A stretch of DNA of 64,000 nucleotides from CAVQCT01 sp964371785. GTDB lineage: Bacteria; Zixibacteria; MSB-5A5; GN15; FEB-12. Position numbers and translations under genes: made by a program. This document shows positions 16,288 through 25,471 of the stretch, piece after piece (the stretch's first letter is position 1; the number at the start of each line of letters is the position of its first letter). The stretch covers positions 62,001-126,000 of the forward strand of contig CAYJOL010000004.1 in NCBI GenBank assembly GCA_964371785.1, written 5' to 3'. The notes beneath the pieces were generated by a model, which saw only the letters and a list, made by a program, of their open reading frames with translations, searched no databases and was not told the DNA's origin.

Positions 16288-17415
16288 TTAACGACTGGTG
16301 TCCAGCGCGTCGACTGGCGCCGGCGATTCTTTCTCATAACCGGCGATAAGTTCCGTGAACAGCTCTCTGACCGATACGATTTCCGTGATACGATACGCAT
16401 TGGCGCCGGCAAAGGCAAATCCCTGGTTTAGTTTGCCCTTCTGCGCACTGATGAGCGCCTGTGCGATACAGTATGGAGCGCTGGTATAATCACAGGTAGA
16501 GATGCAGTGGTATGGACAGTTGAACGGTTTTCTTCCCCCCGAGCGGACGTCATCGATGTAGTCATTCCGAATAGCGCGGCCGGGCATCCCCACCGGACTC
16601 TTGATGATGACAACATCTTCGGGTCGGGCGTCAACATAGGCCTGTTTGAACGAAAGGTCGGCATCGCATTCGTGAGTGGCAACAAACCTGGTTCCCATCT
16701 GCACTCCGTCAGCGCCCATCTCCATCAAAGCACGAATATCCTGCCCGGTATAGACGCCCCCCGCCGCGATGACCGGAAGCTTTCGGCCTGTCCGGGTGCT
16801 ATATGATCCAACGGCCGCCAGAACCTCCGGAATCAGTCTTTCAAGAGCGTAGGCTGGATCGTCTATTTGCTCTTCGGAGAAACCGAGGTGACCACCGGCT
16901 TTGGGGCCCTCGACAACCATAGCATCCGGCAGGTAGTCATACTTGTGGAGCCAGCGTTTGCATATCAAGTCGGCGGCACGGGCCGATGACACGATCGGGA
17001 CCAGTTTGGTGTGCGTGTTTCCATTGAGGTATGAAGGGAGATTCAGGGGTAAACCGGCGCCGGAGAAAATTATGTCGATCCCTTCCTCGATCGCCGCGCT
17101 GAAAAAGTCGGGGTGATTGGTATTAGCCATCATGACATTTATGCCGATGATGCCCTTGGTCAGGGACCTCGCTTTGCGGATCTCCCGGCGTAAGGCGCGC
17201 ACGTTGGCTTCGACAAAATTCGATCGGAAATCACGCTCTTTCATGCCGATTCCGGTTGCGGCAATTACGCCGATTCCACCTTCATTGGCCACGGCCGAGG
17301 CAAGCCCGGACAAGGAAATTCCGACTCCCATGCCCCCTTGAATGATAGGAATACGCGCAGTTTTATCGCCGATAATGAGCGGTTTGTTACTTAGGGACAG
17401 CACTAGCGCACACAT
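16288..17415 (-). CDS. Nitronate monooxygenase-like flavin (FMN) oxidoreductase
   Basis: This 375-residue TIM-barrel flavoprotein is of the NMO/FabK-like family. The N-terminal PIIQGGMGVGISLSGLASAV is the FMN-loop signature. VVEGPKAGGHLGF contains the conserved GxxxGGH active-site segment, and IAAGGVYTG followed by GADGVQMGTRF is the phosphate-binding part. Members oxidise nitronates or act as enoyl-ACP reductases. Here the GGH motif favours the NMO group. The C-terminus adds a cysteine-rich stretch, NCPYHCISTCDYTSAPYC, with five cysteines in 17 residues, possibly a metal site. No pathway neighbours. Confidence 0.82.
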   Translation of the reverse strand: MCALVLSLSNKPLIIGDKTARIPIIQGGMGVGISLSGLASAVANEGGIGVIAATGIGMKERDFRSNFVEANVRALRREIRKARSLTKGIIGINVMMANTNHPDFFSAAIEEGIDIIFSGAGLPLNLPSYLNGNTHTKLVPIVSSARAADLICKRWLHKYDYLPDAMVVEGPKAGGHLGFSEEQIDDPAYALERLIPEVLAAVGSYSTRTGRKLPVIAAGGVYTGQDIRALMEMGADGVQMGTRFVATHECDADLSFKQAYVDARPEDVVIIKSPVGMPGRAIRNDYIDDVRSGGRKPFNCPYHCISTCDYTSAPYCIAQALISAQKGKLNQGFAFAGANAYRITEIVSVRELFTELIAGYEKESPAPVDALDTSR

Positions 17416-17488
17416 GTTTCAAGGTTGCAAATCGCTGTAACGAATGCGCCTGATGACATTAGCAGGTCGATTATTTTAAATAGGCAGG

Positions 17489-17743
17489 TCAACGAGCGGG
17501 CATCCTCCGATGCGCCTCACTCACCCGTAGCTTTTGGCCGTGTATGGTGAAGCCGTTCAATTTCGCTATCGCCGCTCGTGCCTCGCTGTCAACAGCGACA
17601 TCCACAAAGCCGAATCCGCGCGACAGGCCATCGGACATCGTCCTGGCAATATTCACACGATCAACTTGGCAGAATGATTGAAACGCGTGCAGAAGATCCT
17701 GCTCTCCGGTTTCAGTCGCGAGATTGCCAACAAATATTTTCAT
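17489..17743 (-). CDS. RRM RNA-binding protein (third of three)
   Basis: This 84-residue single RNA-recognition motif has RNP2 IFVGNL at residues 2-7 and RNP1 RGFGFVDV near residues 44-51. It lacks the Gly-rich tail of its two neighbours and ends with a short basic segment. Bacterial one-RRM proteins of this type bind RNA as cold-shock-like chaperones. It lies 12 bp from the upstream RRM gene on the same strand, so the three form a tandem family, probably partly cotranscribed. Confidence 0.88.
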   Translation of the reverse strand: MKIFVGNLATETGEQDLLHAFQSFCQVDRVNIARTMSDGLSRGFGFVDVAVDSEARAAIAKLNGFTIHGQKLRVSEAHRRMPAR

Positions 17744-17755
17744 TTTGGCCTCATT

Positions 17756-18142
17756 TCAAAAAGATCGTTTATTGAACCGCGGTTTGCCGCCTTTTTGACT
17801 ACCGGATCTCCGCTTGCTGCCGTCGCGACGCCTGGTATCAAGCTTATGTCCGGAATAGCTACCCCGCCGGCCACCACCACCACCACCACCGGATCGTTCT
17901 GGCATCGGTCGCGCTTCGTTCACATTAACAACCCTGCCCATGAGTTCCTTGCCGTTGAGACCGTCAATTGCGGCCTGCGCTTCGTCTTTCGACGGCATCT
18001 CGACGAAACCGAAACCTCGGGACTCGCTGCTGTCACGCTCTCTGACGATTGCGGCAGAGTCAACGGTACCGAAAGGCTCAAACGCAGATCTCAAGTCTTC
18101 GTCATTGACATCAAAGGAAAGATTGCCGACAAATAATTTCAC
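17756..18142 (-). CDS. RRM RNA-binding protein with Gly/Arg-rich basic tail (second of three)
   Basis: I start this gene at GTG 18142, which has GGAG five bases upstream and yields the canonical RRM start VKLFVGNLS. An upstream in-frame extension is possible but is not RRM-like. The 128-residue protein has RNP2 LFVGNL, RNP1 RGFGFVEM, and NGKELMGRVVNVNEARP closing the domain at about residue 80. A disordered tail with a run of eight glycines and many Arg/Lys residues follows. Such RGG-like tails increase nonspecific RNA affinity. Confidence 0.87.
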   Translation of the reverse strand: MKLFVGNLSFDVNDEDLRSAFEPFGTVDSAAIVRERDSSESRGFGFVEMPSKDEAQAAIDGLNGKELMGRVVNVNEARPMPERSGGGGGGGRRGSYSGHKLDTRRRDGSKRRSGSQKGGKPRFNKRSF

Positions 18143-18270
18143 AATGACTCCACTTCTTTGGGAATTCCCGTCGACCGGGATGGCATTCGGATGGCCGGGA
18201 TTCGCCTGTGGCCAAACCCCCGGCCGTTTGCCTGATACCCGCACCAACCGGCGCAGGATCGCCTTGCATT

Positions 18271-18558
18271 TTAGAAGGAACGTTTGTAACCGCCACCGCC
18301 GCCTGATCGGTTGTCATTGCGAGGACGAGCCTCGTTGACGTTCAGGGCACGACCGTTAAGTTCTTTGCCATTCAGGCCGGTAATCGCCGCCTGGGCATGC
18401 TCTTTGGCAGGCATCTCGACAAAACCGAAACCTTTCGGCTCGCCGCTGAATTTGTCTTTGATTATGCTGACTTGCGTCACTTCACCAAACCCCTCGAACG
18501 CCTTACGAAGATCTGACTCCACTGTCTGACTGGACAGGTTTCCTACGTAGATATTCAT
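18271..18558 (-). CDS. RRM RNA-binding protein with short Gly tail (first of three)
   Basis: This 95-residue RRM protein has RNP2 IYVGNL and RNP1 KGFGFVEM. A short tail with five consecutive glycines and terminal YKRSF follows; its neighbour also ends in RSF. The closing segment NGKELNGRALNVNEARPR is nearly identical to the second gene, showing recent duplication. It is the promoter-proximal copy, preceded by a roughly 170-nt leader running from a consensus promoter. That leader length resembles cold-shock RNA chaperone genes. Confidence 0.9.
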   Translation of the reverse strand: MNIYVGNLSSQTVESDLRKAFEGFGEVTQVSIIKDKFSGEPKGFGFVEMPAKEHAQAAITGLNGKELNGRALNVNEARPRNDNRSGGGGGYKRSF

Positions 18559-18737
18559 CCTTAGCTCCTGTATTGCCTATTCTTGCCGTTGGCGCTTATA
18601 GACGAAGTCCGCCTGGCAACGAATATGCTTTTGCGCGCTTCAGCGCATCATTGTCACCAGATTAAAGTTTTGCCAGGGATTGGTTTGGGGAATCAAAGCT
18701 TGGGAAAAGATTAATTAGGGACAACCTCTCATATTTT

Positions 18738-18766
18738 ATTATACCAGTATTTTAGACCCCGGTCAA
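18738..18766 (-). promoter_or_regulatory. Strong sigma70 promoter with long leader for the RRM genes
   Basis: On the minus strand TTGACC (18766-18761) and a perfect TATAAT (18743-18738) are separated by 17 bp. Transcription should begin near 18731, leaving a leader of about 173 nt before the first RRM start at 18558. The rest of the 18559-18960 gap shows no gene. Confidence 0.8.
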
Positions 18767-18960
18767 CAGTTGTTTTCGATGGATTGGACAATGAGACATG
18801 ATGAGTTGCCCTGATACATACTCACAAGCATATGGAGAAATCATGGTCAACCTCAAGCTGTCAACCGACTTCCCTCTACCAGGAAAGCAGCTCTTCCGGC
18901 TAATTGACCTCAGCGGATAAAACTGGAGATATCGTGGCAATTGAACGGTCCTGCGGGAAC

Positions 18961-21075
18961 TCAGTGAGCCTGCATCTCGTCCATCAGACGGCAGCCTTCA
19001 AGCAGAATCGCTTCGTTGGGTAACTGATTGTTCTTATCCCGTGAATCCAGGGCCGTGATCGGTTCGATGGTCCAAGTCCCTTCGTCCCAGATCATTCCGG
19101 CATAAATCGCTTCAGCGCCCAAGAGTTCACCCAGTTGTGCAAACGTAATCTGGCCCATCTCGACAAAGATTTCCAGCACTGCCATGGGCCGGCCAACCTG
19201 ACTTACACGTATCTTGCTGGACCGTCCGCTTATGCCGAGAACCTGCAGCAATTCGATCAGATTCATGTCGCGAAGATTCCCGCGGGACGCCAGTTGATCG
19301 CGATTGTCCTGAGTCGACCCCTGCCGGGCCTCCACGCGTTTCCAGCTCTTGGCGATCTTGAGGGCGATGTGATCAGGGTCGCTTTCCCGATCGAATATAT
19401 CCTCTACTCCCCATTCGAGGAGCGGCGTCAGGCCGGTAATCGCATACTGTGGTACCAGAAGAAGCGTCGGAGTTTGTTCTATGTCGATGTGCAAGTCCTT
19501 CAACTCTTTCACCTGAGCAAAGACTGTCCGCACCGGGCTATCTACGTGCAGGACCAGTAGATCGGGTGTCGACCGATGACACAGACGGCCTAACGATGCC
19601 CACGACGGCGCGATGATCGTACGCAGTCCCAGCATTTTCAGCCGATCCGCTACCACCTGGACCCGTTCCATGCTCTCTGAGAAAATCATAATCTGTCCCT
19701 GGCGTTCGACCACCGGGGCACGCTTGGATTCGTCCTGCACGATGGCCATAAATGCGGAGAACACCTCAGGAAGCACCAGCTTGCCGACTTCCGGCTCGAG
19801 TGACTTTTGAAATTCCTCTACTTTCTCGGGCGTCAATCTCTGGTTCGGCTGGACCGTCTCCGAGAACAAATCCGTGATCGTGAGGATGTTCCCGGCCGTA
19901 ATTTCAAACGATGGATCCCGCCATGCCCGGAGCGACAGGTCAGTATACATTGTCCGCAGTATATCAATCACCGCGGGTTCATAATAAACCGTCTGGAGCA
20001 GTTTGATGACCAGGTCAACGAGGCGTCGGAAGTCCCGGGGCGCGACCGTCATGTAGTAGAACTTGGCTCGCTCGTGGAGGTGAGCGGCGCTCAACACAAG
20101 TACCCGTTGATTATCATCCAAATCCAAGCGACGGCACAGCTTATCCACGTAATATGCTTCCCGCATGCTCTGGTTCTTCGGCGCGCGTTCGTTGATCGTC
20201 AGTAATGACGCAAAAAGCTCGAGTTTTTGCTGCAACCGGCTCGCGGAGTTGGCGGATCGCATATCACATACGAGCAAGTCGGAGATTGACTGAAAGAGAT
20301 TAACTCGACTGTTGGGAGAAACCATCCGCACGCGGTTGGCCAATTCGGAACTCTGACGGCCAAGCTCCGTATGAATCAGCACCGTCCCGAAACCGGCCTC
20401 ACCGCATTTGGCAAGCGCTTCATCGGTGTCTTTTGCACTGGTGACTTTATATCCGTCGCGCTGGAGAATGGCCGATAATAGTTGCACAGTTGCCGAATCC
20501 TCAGCGACTATCAGCACGAGCTTCCGGTCGACGGTCAAATCTTGTCGCTGAGCCGGAACCACGTTGGTCGGACGCTCGATTGTCCTCCCGACGACCGACT
20601 TTGCTTTCTCTCTACTCGATGCCGCCAGATGCGAATAGAAACGGTTCACCGCGTGACCAAGGGCGGATTCGACCGCAACATATAGCTCGACTGAACGCGG
20701 ATGAAGCAGTGTCTCTAACTCGAACATGAGTTCGGCATCGTCCGGATCGACACAGGCGATCTTAACGCTGTTCTTTTCTTTGTCGAAGCCAATTGGAAAG
20801 ACCAGCCGGGCCAACGCGAAATTCGGTGGTATTAGATTGAGTATATCGAGTGGAACTTCTATCGAGGCCAACTCTATTCCCGGACGTCCGAAATGCTCTG
20901 AGAGGGCCGAGACGAGGACCTCCTCTGTTGCCGCGCCGCTCTCAAAAAGATGCGAGCAGAGTTTGCCCCCCACCGCCTTTTGACGGTTCAGCGCGGTCGC
21001 TATCTCGGTCTCCGAGACCTTCTGTCTCTGAAGCAGGATTTCATCTATCCGTTTTCTCGAACGTTCTGGCGCCAT
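18961..21075 (-). CDS. Multidomain signalling scaffold: MshEN, two degenerate receivers, DUF4388
   Basis: This 704-residue protein has no membrane segment. Residues 5-150 resemble the N-terminal domain of type II secretion/pilus ATPases (MshEN/GspE-N), which can bind cyclic di-GMP. Residues 185-300 form a receiver-like domain, but the phosphoacceptor strand reads VLIHTELG, with no Asp in place. A helical region (310-450) follows. A second receiver-like domain (about 460-585) has LLVLHVDSP where the Asp should be. Residues 595-700 match DUF4388/PATAN (NLIELLQVLGISGRSSKI, then a G-x-x-x-GA-A-Y segment). With both receivers lacking the acceptor Asp, it is more likely a binding scaffold than a phosphorelay protein. 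It stands alone. Confidence 0.7.
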   Translation of the reverse strand: MAPERSRKRIDEILLQRQKVSETEIATALNRQKAVGGKLCSHLFESGAATEEVLVSALSEHFGRPGIELASIEVPLDILNLIPPNFALARLVFPIGFDKEKNSVKIACVDPDDAELMFELETLLHPRSVELYVAVESALGHAVNRFYSHLAASSREKAKSVVGRTIERPTNVVPAQRQDLTVDRKLVLIVAEDSATVQLLSAILQRDGYKVTSAKDTDEALAKCGEAGFGTVLIHTELGRQSSELANRVRMVSPNSRVNLFQSISDLLVCDMRSANSASRLQQKLELFASLLTINERAPKNQSMREAYYVDKLCRRLDLDDNQRVLVLSAAHLHERAKFYYMTVAPRDFRRLVDLVIKLLQTVYYEPAVIDILRTMYTDLSLRAWRDPSFEITAGNILTITDLFSETVQPNQRLTPEKVEEFQKSLEPEVGKLVLPEVFSAFMAIVQDESKRAPVVERQGQIMIFSESMERVQVVADRLKMLGLRTIIAPSWASLGRLCHRSTPDLLVLHVDSPVRTVFAQVKELKDLHIDIEQTPTLLLVPQYAITGLTPLLEWGVEDIFDRESDPDHIALKIAKSWKRVEARQGSTQDNRDQLASRGNLRDMNLIELLQVLGISGRSSKIRVSQVGRPMAVLEIFVEMGQITFAQLGELLGAEAIYAGMIWDEGTWTIEPITALDSRDKNNQLPNEAILLEGCRLMDEMQAH

Positions 21076-21275
21076 CGAACCGCTCCAAATCAGTGTTTAT
21101 GTCTGTATCAATAAGTAGTTAACGGCCGACAGGTAAATGAACTATCAACGCGGAGACGGCCTCAGTATTTTGTCGGCAGATTCCTGATTTTCATGCAGTC
21201 CGGTTCGATATGGCCGCCGTTCAAAGCTCGAACTGGCAACCATCAACTGTAAGTCACCGGCAGAACTGGAACGAG

Positions 21276-21306
21276 AAAGTCCTCCGGCAGGAAACCGGAG
21301 GACTTT
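21276..21306 (-). terminator. Hairpin terminator of the S74 repeat-protein gene
   Basis: A perfect 12-bp inverted repeat (21276-21287 with 21295-21306; AAAGTCCTCCGG and complement) lies about 30 bp past the stop of the minus-strand gene. It ends in TTTCTCGTT. The remaining 21076-21275 shows nothing else. Confidence 0.65.
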
Positions 21307-21337
21307 CCGGGGACGATTGTAAGTCGCTTCAGCTATG

Positions 21338-23665
21338 TTACTTACTTAAGGCCAGGCCGGCCTCCCCCGCGTTCGGGGTGTTTGATTTCGCGGCCAGCGT
21401 CTGGACCATTGTCTTCAACGCGGCCAGTTGATCGGCCGTCGCCTTGAGCTGCGCCCTCAACTCATCTATTTGCTTTGTCTTTTCTTCGAGCTCGCGAGTC
21501 TTAGCATCGAGCTGTTTGATTGCCGCCAGAGCAATGCCTCCCGGGTCAAGAGTTGCGATCGTCTTGTTGTCATCGCCAATGCCGAATGTCGCATAGAAAT
21601 CCTGGGCCATCGGCCCAATGTGTTGGACCGACGGATCCTGTGCCTTGTAGCTCCAGCGATAGATAGGCAGCCGCGATATCTTTTCAAGCAGTTGCGCACC
21701 ATCGACCGGTCCCAAATTCCGCTTCAACGTACTGTCGGACCCGGAGAGCCATTGTGACCCTCCTGAAGGTAAATACACGCCCGATGTTGTGCCGGCCGCA
21801 TTATAGATTGAGTCACAACTGGTATAGAAGAAAAAGCCTCCGGTTGCGCGGGCATTGAAAGAGTTTGCGCCAAGCGAATAAAGAGGAAGCGGTAGAGTCG
21901 TGCCCGGAATCACGCAGCAGTCTGACCAGACAAACGCGCAACTATCGGTCGCCTTGGCTCCCGTACCGGCAGCGAAACTTTGGTCGCCCAGAGCTGCGTT
22001 GTTTCTGCCTCCCGGGACGGTCGAGAAGACACCCGGTCCGGCAACATTGTCACGACCGCCGCCGATCACGCTGCCCGTCCCTGCGGCAGAGTTGCTGGTC
22101 CCTCCACCTATCGTGGCTATGCCGCCCGAGGCGCCGTTTTTGATACCGCCGAGTATTGACGATCCGAGGCCGGTCGCGGCATTTGATGTGCCACCACCTA
22201 CGACCGCGGAATCACCCGCCACGAAATTGCGCTGACCGCCTCCGATAACACCGACCCACCCGTTGACTAAATTGTCAATTCCGCCGCCGATCGTACCGGC
22301 GTGGAAATTGATGGCATTGCGAAGACCGCCTCCAATGAAGGTGTATTCATTGTGTGACAAGTTCTGTACACCTCCACCAACAGTGGCCCATGTGTACGCC
22401 TCGTTATCCTGACCGCCACCCACGACGCTGAAGTCATAAAACGCCGTGTTATGAAGTCCACCCCCGACAAATTGATGATCTCCGCTTATGCCCGCGGTAT
22501 TCTGCTCACCGCCGGCCACGGTAGCGCCGAATGTGCCGGTCCGGTTGTCAGCACCACCGCCGATTGTCGAGCGATCGAGCATGGTGACGTTTCTCAGGCC
22601 ACCCCCAATCGTAGAATTGGAGCCATGAGCCGTATCCTGTTGACCGCCCCCAATCGTGCCGGCGAAACCGTCGACAATGTTGAAGTATCCACCGCCGATT
22701 GTCGTCACGTGATTTAGCGCAGTATTAAAATATCCACCGCCGATGGTGGCGCCGGTCGATGGTGTCGGAACCTGGTTGTATGCTCCCCCACCGATCGTGG
22801 AAAACGTTCCGTACGCCCAGTTGTGGAACCCGCCGCTTATGGTCTGGACCCGTCCCGGAAGAAGCGCTTGATTGCAGAATCCTCCCCCAATTGATGAATA
22901 CCAGCCGTCGCCATGATTGGACGCGCCGCCCACAATTGACGAGTAGCCTCCAAGAGCGGTGTTTCCTGCTCCCCATCCTACTCCGCTTCCACCACCCACC
23001 GCCAGATTGCCGATGCCGCCGCCGATAAACGTAGGTCCCCCGGCCGGGCCAAAGATACAGTTGTATGAAGCGATGTCAGAGAAGCCGGGACCTGATGGCG
23101 GCAACGGGTCGAACAGACCGGTAGTGTCAAAGGTCGTATCAGCGGGATTCTGCATATCAACAGTATTTCCGGACCCACCCGCCACCGAGCTGTAATCGGA
23201 GAGCACACTGTTACTGTCACCTGCCGCGAAACCGAATGACCCCGACACAGTGTTGCCCGGCCCGGGCGAGAACCCTTCCACGGTCGATGCATGCACGGCA
23301 TAAGGAACCGATGACAACGGGGTTCGCGGCGTCATCTCCGGGTCGGATCCGACTTTAATGCCAAGATAACGGTCGGTGCCATTGAGCACAGCGCCAGGTA
23401 TAGGCGTCGATGATCCGAGTTGCACACTGAAAAGTCCGTTGGTGACGCTGACCGATGCTTGTGTCTCAGTCCAAAGCACGGTACCGCCCGATAGCGCGTC
23501 ATAGATGCTGAAGGTCATTGAAAACGTCCCTGTCTGCGGCGTGCCTCCGCCGTTAGTCAGCAGTCCCTGGTAAGTCAGCACGCCCGGTCCGGCAACCGAA
23601 ACGGTCGCAGCAGCCAGCAACGTAAGGCCAACCAGCACTTTCACGATTGTGACCAATCGCTCCAT
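21338..23665 (-). CDS. Secreted beta-roll repeat protein with C-terminal S74 chaperone domain
   Basis: This 775-residue protein starts at ATG 23665 with GGAGGAATCCAC upstream. The signal peptide (about 1-26, ending VAG) is followed by a beta-domain opening VLTYQGLLTNGGG, common in secreted proteins of uncultivated phyla. Residues about 150-590 contain roughly 23 short repeats built on [IV]GGGxxN every 15-20 residues, resembling the left-handed beta-roll of YadA-like heads. The C-terminus carries SDSTLKRNLGPVDGAQLLEKI and GPMAQDFYATFG, the peptidase S74/endosialidase-type intramolecular chaperone. A trimeric coiled coil follows (ELEEKTKQIDELRAQLK). The product is likely a trimeric fibre that self-cleaves its chaperone. 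No phage genes are nearby. Confidence 0.82.
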   Translation of the reverse strand: MERLVTIVKVLVGLTLLAAATVSVAGPGVLTYQGLLTNGGGTPQTGTFSMTFSIYDALSGGTVLWTETQASVSVTNGLFSVQLGSSTPIPGAVLNGTDRYLGIKVGSDPEMTPRTPLSSVPYAVHASTVEGFSPGPGNTVSGSFGFAAGDSNSVLSDYSSVAGGSGNTVDMQNPADTTFDTTGLFDPLPPSGPGFSDIASYNCIFGPAGGPTFIGGGIGNLAVGGGSGVGWGAGNTALGGYSSIVGGASNHGDGWYSSIGGGFCNQALLPGRVQTISGGFHNWAYGTFSTIGGGAYNQVPTPSTGATIGGGYFNTALNHVTTIGGGYFNIVDGFAGTIGGGQQDTAHGSNSTIGGGLRNVTMLDRSTIGGGADNRTGTFGATVAGGEQNTAGISGDHQFVGGGLHNTAFYDFSVVGGGQDNEAYTWATVGGGVQNLSHNEYTFIGGGLRNAINFHAGTIGGGIDNLVNGWVGVIGGGQRNFVAGDSAVVGGGTSNAATGLGSSILGGIKNGASGGIATIGGGTSNSAAGTGSVIGGGRDNVAGPGVFSTVPGGRNNAALGDQSFAAGTGAKATDSCAFVWSDCCVIPGTTLPLPLYSLGANSFNARATGGFFFYTSCDSIYNAAGTTSGVYLPSGGSQWLSGSDSTLKRNLGPVDGAQLLEKISRLPIYRWSYKAQDPSVQHIGPMAQDFYATFGIGDDNKTIATLDPGGIALAAIKQLDAKTRELEEKTKQIDELRAQLKATADQLAALKTMVQTLAAKSNTPNAGEAGLALSK

Positions 23666-23772
23666 GTGGATTCCTCCGGTGAGAAGTGACGGAATTTCGC
23701 GACACGTGAGGTTAACTCGCGTGACGTGTTACTCTGAATATTATATAAATGATAGATGATGAAACTAGAGTA

Positions 23773-23802
23773 AATATATCGATATAATCGACGATATGTC
23801 AA
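23773..23802 (-). promoter_or_regulatory. Promoter of the S74 repeat-protein gene
   Basis: On the minus strand TTGACA (23802-23797) and TATATT (23778-23773) are separated by 18 bp in an AT-rich stretch. The predicted start is near 23766, a leader of about 100 nt. Confidence 0.65.
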
Positions 23803-23917
23803 GCCCTTTTTCGCCTCGCATGCGTACGCCTCCCGTTTCACTCGATGAAACGTGGTATCGCATCGCAGGCAAACCCGCTTTTGTTGATCTTTCAGCGCCT
23901 TAGGGTCGAGGCCGGTT

Positions 23918-25471
23918 TCATTGCATGATGATCACATCAATCCGGCGGTTTTTCGCCCGACCATCGTCCGATTGATTCGACGCCACCGGTCGCTCAGAAC
24001 CATAACCCACCGAAGATATCCGGTCGGCGGAGATCAGCAGACTCTGGCGAAGATACTGCATGACGGCCAAAGCACGCTTCTCTGACAGCAACACGTTGCG
24101 GGTTTCTTCGCCCGAGGCATCGGTATGACCCTCTACCCGAACTTTTGCATCGGGGAACATCTCGATGACTTCCTTCACTTTCTCAAGCAAGGGAACATGC
24201 TGATCCTCGATTTCGCTCTTTCCGACGTCGAACGACAACCCGCTCAACCGGAGCACAATGTCGTTAGACGCGTTGAACAACACCTCACCTTCCGACGGAT
24301 TCAATTTCTGTTTGGCCTGCTTGAACTTCTCTTCCCGTTCGACGCGCGAGGCAAGTTTTTCGGATACCTGTTCATGGGCTTGCTCAAGCTGCGCGAACTG
24401 TCGATTCAATGAGTCCACATGACCGGACAGATTCGCATTTTCCGTAATCAGATCTGTCACCTTCCGGTCAATGGCGGCGGTGAGTTTGATTGGATCCGCT
24501 TCTTCGGTGCTGTCCCCAAATCGATGCATTACCTTCTGGAGGTCGCTCGTGACATTTCCTGAAAGGTCCTTCATTTGGCCCGTCAATCGCTGGTTTTCCG
24601 CCTGGAGAGCACGCACATAGCTGATGATACTATCCGCGGCGGCCAAAGGTCCGTTGTCAAATGGCAGGTGCTCCACACCCATGGCCCCGCCCACCCGATT
24701 CATTTGAATCTCGTATACAAGCATCAACTTTTCCCAGGCCTGGTCGTTTTTGTTGAGCGCTCTTACCGACAGGGCGATGTTCGAGGCGTGCCTCGCTTCG
24801 TACTCAGCCAGCACCGCCTGTTGGGCCGCCTCGTCCCGGTTGTAGCGATTGCCGGTAATAACGGTGTTGGCCCTTTCGCGATACGACCGGGCTCGGTCGA
24901 GGGTAGAAAGCGCAAACTTCTCCGCATCGTCGACAACTGCTTTGGCAATCAGTTTGTCGGCAGTCCCAAGAATGTCGGTTCGGATAGCCTCGAGTTCTGC
25001 GGTAGCGAACATCGGTGAGGCTTTGTCAGCCTCCTTGAGCGCTCCTTTAACATCGCCCGACTCAACCTTCTCGGTTGCCTTCATAAACTGCGTCTCCGCA
25101 AGGTCATAAAGCGGGGTGACGAGTGACGGGGCACGGGCGTCGATCGCCCTCTTTCTCGGCTCGAGATACTGCTGGAGCGACAACCTGCAGACCTCGGTGG
25201 CTTTGACGGCGTTTTCGACATACTCGCGCGCTTTGGCTACATCTTTGTCAATATACTTCTGTTGTCGTTGCATGTCTTTGTGAGTCGACGCATCCTGAAA
25301 CGCGCGGTCAGCCATCGCCCAGTTTTTGGGTGCGAAGATAGGCGCCTCAAGCACCCGCGCTGAATCCATCAGCCGCTGGAGCTCATCGAATTCCGACTCA
25401 TCCGCTGCCCGGGTAAGCGCCGGAATCGAGAGCACGCCTGCAATCAGTATGAGACTGATCAGTCTGCTCAT
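23918..25471 (-). CDS. OmpA-family cell-envelope protein with long helical region
   Basis: The ATG at 25471 is preceded by GAGG and gives 517 residues. The signal peptide ends TRAADE near residue 22. Residues 25-290 are predicted alpha-helical with TPR-like SGDVKGALKEADKA. Residues about 290-390 are coiled coil (ENANLSGHVDSLNRQFAQLE). The final about 115 residues are an OmpA C-terminal domain: LSFDVGKSEI, VRVEGHTDASG, ISSVGYGSERPVASN and the terminal AKNRRIDVII. It anchors the outer membrane to peptidoglycan, with the helical part as a periplasmic spacer. There is no barrel. No operon partner. Confidence 0.85.
   Translation of the reverse strand: MSRLISLILIAGVLSIPALTRAADESEFDELQRLMDSARVLEAPIFAPKNWAMADRAFQDASTHKDMQRQQKYIDKDVAKAREYVENAVKATEVCRLSLQQYLEPRKRAIDARAPSLVTPLYDLAETQFMKATEKVESGDVKGALKEADKASPMFATAELEAIRTDILGTADKLIAKAVVDDAEKFALSTLDRARSYRERANTVITGNRYNRDEAAQQAVLAEYEARHASNIALSVRALNKNDQAWEKLMLVYEIQMNRVGGAMGVEHLPFDNGPLAAADSIISYVRALQAENQRLTGQMKDLSGNVTSDLQKVMHRFGDSTEEADPIKLTAAIDRKVTDLITENANLSGHVDSLNRQFAQLEQAHEQVSEKLASRVEREEKFKQAKQKLNPSEGEVLFNASNDIVLRLSGLSFDVGKSEIEDQHVPLLEKVKEVIEMFPDAKVRVEGHTDASGEETRNVLLSEKRALAVMQYLRQSLLISADRISSVGYGSERPVASNQSDDGRAKNRRIDVIIMQ

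Noticed and set aside
22000..23150. CRISPR-like array in the GGGxxN repeat region
   Set aside because: The repeats are in frame, vary in sequence and spacing, and encode a beta-roll protein with signal peptide and S74 domain.
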